Shown here piece after piece: positions 60,572 through 64,000 of a stretch of DNA of 64,000 bases. The number at the start of each line of letters is the position of its first letter. The first letter of the stretch is position 1. The stretch spans positions 1 to 64,000 of the forward strand of contig CAYTKQ010000009.1 of assembly GCA_964438705.1 (NCBI GenBank). The letters run 5' to 3'. Below the pieces are notes generated by a model that was not told the DNA's origin, did no database searches, and saw nothing but the letters and a program-made list of their open reading frames with translations. Position numbers and translations under genes: made by a program. Origin of the DNA: Christensenella sp964438705 (GTDB taxonomy: Bacteria > Bacillota > Clostridia > Christensenellales > Christensenellaceae).

Positions 60572-61870
60572 TTACTCTTCCACCAGCATTTGTATCAATT
60601 CATACCCATCCGCCGCCGCTTTATAACAGGGAACGCCAAGCGCCTGCCCTAATTCTTCAAGCGTTACGCCGTCGAGCATCGCGTCTTCCGTCTCCTTGAA
60701 GCAACAGCGGCTCAAAAAGATCGCTTCCGCCACGCCCGGACGCACCTGAGCGATCACATCATTTCCGGTGAGCAGCCCCGCGACCGTCACCGAATCACCC
60801 CAAAAATCATTTTTCACGCGATGGACATTGACCGTCATATGGAAGGCTTCCTCCGCCCTGCGCGCGATCTGCTGCAGGTAGGGATAAAAATCCACGCCTG
60901 TGACGAGGCCGACAGCCTCATAGCGCGGCTTGCTGCCCGCAAGATCGGCAAACGCCTCGTCCGCCTCGTGCAAAAACATCTCCACAAGCCCTACGCCGTT
61001 TTCGATCTGCACAAAATCTTCATATTGCTCATACGACGGCAACGGTTCGTTTGCGCGAATATACATCTCGTCGGAAGCGAACACGAAACGCGTTTCTTTG
61101 TTGTCCGCAAGAAATTCCCTTTGAAATTCCTCCACCATTTGCACAGTAGCCTTTGCCGTTTCCCCGCTGACCGGGCTGATTTTCATGAGATGTTCCCTGT
61201 GCTTCGTGAGCCCCGCAGGCACGACCGCAACGGATTGTACGCCCGGATAAAGCCCATAGAGCGCTTCAACCGTTTGTTTGAGCACATCCGCGTCGTTTAG
61301 CCCTTCGCACATCACGATCTGCGTATGCAGCTGTATTCCATTTTTCACAAAACGTTCGATCAACGCAAAGGTATGGGCCGCATTTTGGTTGCCAAACAGC
61401 TTCTTCCTGATCTCGTCGTCATAGGCATGCACGGATACATACAAGGGGGAAATCCTTTGCTCGATAATGCGGGAAACCTCCTCTTCGCTCATATTTGTGA
61501 GCGTAACATAGCTTCCCATCAAAAAGGACATACGCCAGTCGTCATCCTTTACATAGAGCGTTTTGCGCATTCCCTTGGGCATTTGATCCACAAAGCAAAA
61601 CACGCACTTGTTTGCACACACGATCTTCCTGCCGAATCCATCGTTTTCAAAGGATATTCCAAGTTCCTCATAGGGCTCTTTTTCGATCTCGATTTCCTCG
61701 ACCGTACCGTCTGCTTTTTGCACCTCCAGCAGGACATCGTCCGCCGCAAGCTCATAGATATAGTCGATATAATCCCGAAGCACGTGTCCGTTTATGGACA
61801 GCAAAACATCGCCGGGCGAAATTTCGCATTCCTCGGCGATGCTGCCGGAATCGATCTCTTTGACAATCAT
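60572..61870 (-). CDS. PDZ plus radical-SAM-like DUF512 protein
   Basis: A 432-residue conserved protein of unknown function that precedes der in many Clostridia. The N-terminal PDZ-like domain (about 1-65, SIAEECEISPGDVLLSINGH) is followed by a short region with the CANKCVFC cluster (C-x3-C-x2-C, the radical-SAM spacing). The core continues with GSYVTLTNMSEEE and SPLYVSVHAYDDEIRKKLFGN. The C-terminal DUF512 domain has AVVPAGLTKHREHL, VTGVDFYPYL and a late CC pair. An Fe-S/SAM enzyme acting in ribosome or translation biology is guessed only from the link with der. Confidence 0.88.
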   Translation of the reverse strand: MIVKEIDSGSIAEECEISPGDVLLSINGHVLRDYIDYIYELAADDVLLEVQKADGTVEEIEIEKEPYEELGISFENDGFGRKIVCANKCVFCFVDQMPKGMRKTLYVKDDDWRMSFLMGSYVTLTNMSEEEVSRIIEQRISPLYVSVHAYDDEIRKKLFGNQNAAHTFALIERFVKNGIQLHTQIVMCEGLNDADVLKQTVEALYGLYPGVQSVAVVPAGLTKHREHLMKISPVSGETAKATVQMVEEFQREFLADNKETRFVFASDEMYIRANEPLPSYEQYEDFVQIENGVGLVEMFLHEADEAFADLAGSKPRYEAVGLVTGVDFYPYLQQIARRAEEAFHMTVNVHRVKNDFWGDSVTVAGLLTGNDVIAQVRPGVAEAIFLSRCCFKETEDAMLDGVTLEELGQALGVPCYKAAADGYELIQMLVEE

Positions 61871-61880
61871 TTTCTTTCCT

Positions 61881-61911
61881 CAAAATCGGGCGGAAACAGT
61901 TTCCGCCCGAT
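61881..61911 (-). terminator. Hairpin after glyA, weak terminator
   Basis: ATCGGGCGGAAAC (61885-61897) and its complement (61899-61911) can pair over up to 13 bp. Only TTTT follows leftward, right before the ribosome binding site of the PDZ/radical-SAM gene, so partial read-through is likely. Confidence 0.6.
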
Positions 61912-61922
61912 CATACTCCTGA

Positions 61923-63161
61923 CTATTTGTAAAGCGGATGCGCCTCGCAAAGCGCGCTGACGCTCTTTTTGACCTCTTCCGCGGCATCTTCTCCGTTTTG
62001 GACCATGTCCGCGATCAGCTTTCCGATGACCGCCATCTCCGCTTCCTTCATGCCGCGCGTGGTGACGGAAGGCGTACCGATACGGATGCCGCTTGTGACA
62101 AAGGGGCTCAGCGTCTCAAACGGGATCGTATTCTTGTTCACCGTGATGTGCACCGTGTCGAGCAGCGCTTCGATCTCCTTGCCCGTTTTATCCTTCTTGC
62201 CAACGTCCACGAGCATCAGGTGATTGTCCGTGCCGCCCGAGACGAGTCGCAGGCCGTTATCCATCAGCGCCTTTGCAAGCGCCGCGGCGTTTTTCACGAT
62301 CTGCTGCTGATATTCTTTGAACTCCGGCTGAAGCGCTTCATAAAAGGATACCGCCTTTGCGGCGATCACGTGCATGAGCGGCCCGCCCTGGGTTCCCGGG
62401 AAAATTGCCTTGTCCACGGTTTTTGCGAATTCCTCTGCGCAAAGGATCAGGCCACCGCGCGGCCCGCGAAGCGTTTTATGCGTCGTGGTGGTGGTGAAGT
62501 GCGCATACGGCACCGGGTTTGGATGCAGCCCTGCCGCCACAAGCCCCGCGATGTGTGCCATATCCACCATGAGATACGCGTCTACGGAATCCGCGATTTC
62601 ACGGAATTTCTGAAAATCGATCGTGCGCGGATACGCGCTTGCGCCCGCAACGATCATTTTCGGCTTGCTCTTCAACGCAAGGTCCGCGAGCGCATCGTAA
62701 TCGATCTTTTCGTCTGTTTCGCTCACGCCGTAGGGAACGATGTTGAAATATTTGCCCGAGAGGTTTACGGGGCTGCCGTGTGTTAGATGTCCGCCATGCG
62801 AGAGGTTCATGCCGAGGATCGTGTCGCCCGGCTCGAGAACGCCGAAATAGACCGCCGTATTTGCCTGCGCGCCGGAATGCGGCTGCACGTTTGCGTGCTC
62901 TGCGCCAAACAGCTTCTTCGCGCGTTCGCGCGCAAGCTCTTCCACCTCGTCTACAAATTCACATCCGCCGTAATAACGCTTGCCCGGGTATCCTTCCGCG
63001 TATTTGTTCGTGAGGTGGGAGCCCATCGCCTGCATCACAGCCGGAGACACAAAGTTCTCCGATGCGATCAGTTCGATGTTGTGTTCCTGACGGTCAAGCT
63101 CACGTTTCATTGAGGCATACACTTCCGGGTCCACTTTCTTTACTTCTTCAAATTCAAACAT
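61923..63161 (-). CDS. glyA: Serine hydroxymethyltransferase
   Basis: PLP enzyme interconverting serine plus tetrahydrofolate with glycine plus methylene-tetrahydrofolate. The 412-residue product has IELIASENFVSPAVM, YAEGYPGKRYYGGCEFVD, the HSGAQAN segment, and the Schiff-base lysine in TTTTHKTLRGPRGGLILC. Full length. It lies 6 nt after rnc. Confidence 0.98.
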   Translation of the reverse strand: MFEFEEVKKVDPEVYASMKRELDRQEHNIELIASENFVSPAVMQAMGSHLTNKYAEGYPGKRYYGGCEFVDEVEELARERAKKLFGAEHANVQPHSGAQANTAVYFGVLEPGDTILGMNLSHGGHLTHGSPVNLSGKYFNIVPYGVSETDEKIDYDALADLALKSKPKMIVAGASAYPRTIDFQKFREIADSVDAYLMVDMAHIAGLVAAGLHPNPVPYAHFTTTTTHKTLRGPRGGLILCAEEFAKTVDKAIFPGTQGGPLMHVIAAKAVSFYEALQPEFKEYQQQIVKNAAALAKALMDNGLRLVSGGTDNHLMLVDVGKKDKTGKEIEALLDTVHITVNKNTIPFETLSPFVTSGIRIGTPSVTTRGMKEAEMAVIGKLIADMVQNGEDAAEEVKKSVSALCEAHPLYK

Positions 63162-63167
63162 CTTCTT

Positions 63168-63848
63168 TTACCTCTCGTAAATTTTTTCGAAATCCGCGAT
63201 GGCGGATTTGGCCGCATTTTGTTCCGCTTCCTTTTTGGAGTTCCCGCGCCCCTGCTCAAGCGCCCTTCCGCCCACAAAAAGCTGTACATGGAAGACCGTA
63301 TTATGCGGAGGCCCCTCCTGTCCGATCACCTGATAGGATATTTCCTGCTTGATCGTCCGCTGGACAAGCTCCTGAAACTGTGATTTGTAGTCTTGATCGT
63401 TCTTTTTATTATTTGCGCCGCTGAGCGCGTCTGCGAACAAAAAACGCACGATGCGCTGCGCTTCAAAAAAGCCACCGTCCAAATATACCGCGCCAATAAG
63501 CGCTTCCATCACGTTTTCCAGAATAGACGTTTTCTGTCTGCCGCCGGATTCTTCCTCCCCTTTTCCAAGGAAAATATCGTCTCCAAGATCGATCGACTGG
63601 GCAATCCGCGCAAGGGATTTGGAACAGACGATATCTGCACGGCGCTGAGTCAGCATCCCTTCTGAAAAATCCTGATAGCGATTGAACAAATCGTCGCTGA
63701 TGATCAGTTCGATGACAGCGTCTCCCAAAAATTCGAGCCGCTCATAATTCGGCGTATTCCCGCAGGATGGGTGCGTGAGCGCTCTTCGCAGAAGCTCTGC
63801 GTCCTTGAATTCATAGCCGATTCGTTTCTTCAAACTTGAATTATTCAT
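63168..63848 (-). CDS. rnc: Ribonuclease III
   Basis: Double-strand-specific endoribonuclease processing rRNA and mRNAs. The 226-residue product has the signature NYERLEFLGDAVIELIISD with catalytic Glu/Asp, the second acidic site in ENVMEALIGAVYLDGG, and a C-terminal dsRNA-binding domain (about 153-220). The ATG at 63848 lies 5 nt after AAGGA and overlaps the plsX stop by 8 nt; a longer in-frame extension into plsX was rejected. acpP, often between plsX and rnc, is not here. Confidence 0.97.
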   Translation of the reverse strand: MNNSSLKKRIGYEFKDAELLRRALTHPSCGNTPNYERLEFLGDAVIELIISDDLFNRYQDFSEGMLTQRRADIVCSKSLARIAQSIDLGDDIFLGKGEEESGGRQKTSILENVMEALIGAVYLDGGFFEAQRIVRFLFADALSGANNKKNDQDYKSQFQELVQRTIKQEISYQVIGQEGPPHNTVFHVQLFVGGRALEQGRGNSKKEAEQNAAKSAIADFEKIYER

Positions 63849-64000
63849 CTTCGTCCTTGAGCTTGGCAATTTCCTGCTTGATCACTTCCACAACATCGCC
63901 TTCGATAAATTTGCGCGCCGCCGCGATTGCGTGGAAAATCGCGGTCGCATCCGAGCTTCCGTGCGCCTTCATAACGCCGCCGTTCAAACCCAACAAAAGC
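63841..64000 (-). CDS. plsX: Phosphate acyltransferase PlsX, 3' end only
   Basis: The last 52 codons of a gene running in from the right edge. The translated segment LLLGLNGGVMKAHGSSDATA and the following helices match the C-terminus of PlsX, which makes acyl-phosphate from acyl-ACP for PlsY. The stop overlaps the rnc start, giving plsX-rnc coupling. Most of the gene is outside the window. Confidence 0.85.
   Translation of the reverse strand, partial: LLLGLNGGVMKAHGSSDATAIFHAIAAARKFIEGDVVEVIKQEIAKLKDEDE

Overview
The window looks like a chromosomal core-gene segment of an anaerobic Gram-positive bacterium of the class Clostridia (Bacillota). The evidence is GGAGG-type ribosome binding sites, many TTG/GTG starts, ribonuclease Y, a Spo0A-type regulator beside recN and argR, a clostridial rubrerythrin, and a sodium-pumping biotin decarboxylase. 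By eye the base composition is near 50% GC, high for classical Clostridium; a Christensenellales-like lineage is possible but only a guess. No insertion sequence, prophage or CRISPR array was seen.

Layout. 1-605: a tRNA cluster (Met partial, Asp, Phe, Thr, Tyr, Leu) closed by a terminator. 639-10565 (+ strand): ppa, an NlpC/P60 hydrolase, then the overlapping block miaB-mutS-mutL-miaA and a methionine gamma-lyase-like gene. From 10572 to the end everything is on the - strand: a tyrosine recombinase beside a 17-bp perfect inverted repeat; proC-rnhA-tandem HD-GYP; tRNA-Trp; citrate synthase and malic enzyme; cinA; a glycosyltransferase; rubrerythrin with a Rex-like operator; purB; rny; a flavoprotein; a MurR/RpiR regulator; surE; a five-gene Na+ decarboxylase operon (26769-31732); a chromosome-segregation and processing group (rluB, scpB, scpA, M50 protease, PNP); and the locus recA - OLE RNA - oapA - tlyA - nadK - argR - recN - spo0A-like (35460-42334). 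Beyond that lie pgsA, rimO, ftsK/spoIIIE, an M16 protease, pnp, rpsO, ribF-truB-nrnA-rbfA-infB-ylxQ-ylxR-nusA-rimP, plsY, der, a PDZ/radical-SAM protein, glyA, rnc and the 3' end of plsX.

Most notable items. (1) The 583-nt gene-free stretch 40650-41232 has the features of an OLE (ornate, large, extremophilic) RNA: its ends pair (GGTGGTG/CACCACC), and it is followed directly by a four-helix membrane protein matching the OLE-associated protein OapA, in the tlyA-argR-recN-spo0A neighbourhood. Here it lies 13 nt after recA, with no terminator between. (2) The Spo0A-like protein at 35460 keeps a textbook Spo0A DNA-binding domain but has Glu where the phospho-acceptor Asp should be and has lost the acidic pair; spoIVB is also missing between it and recN. 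This suggests a Spo0A uncoupled from the phosphorelay. (3) A 17-bp perfect inverted repeat abuts the promoter of the recombinase gene. (4) One operon carries both a 12S-type and a 5S-type carboxyltransferase with a single biotin carrier and Na+ pump.

Functionally, the large - strand cluster from rimP to ribF is the translation/transcription operon (NusA, IF2, RbfA, TruB). The mut/mia cluster combines mismatch repair with tRNA A37 modification. The decarboxylase, malic enzyme and citrate synthase genes point to a fermentative C4-acid metabolism coupled to a sodium gradient.
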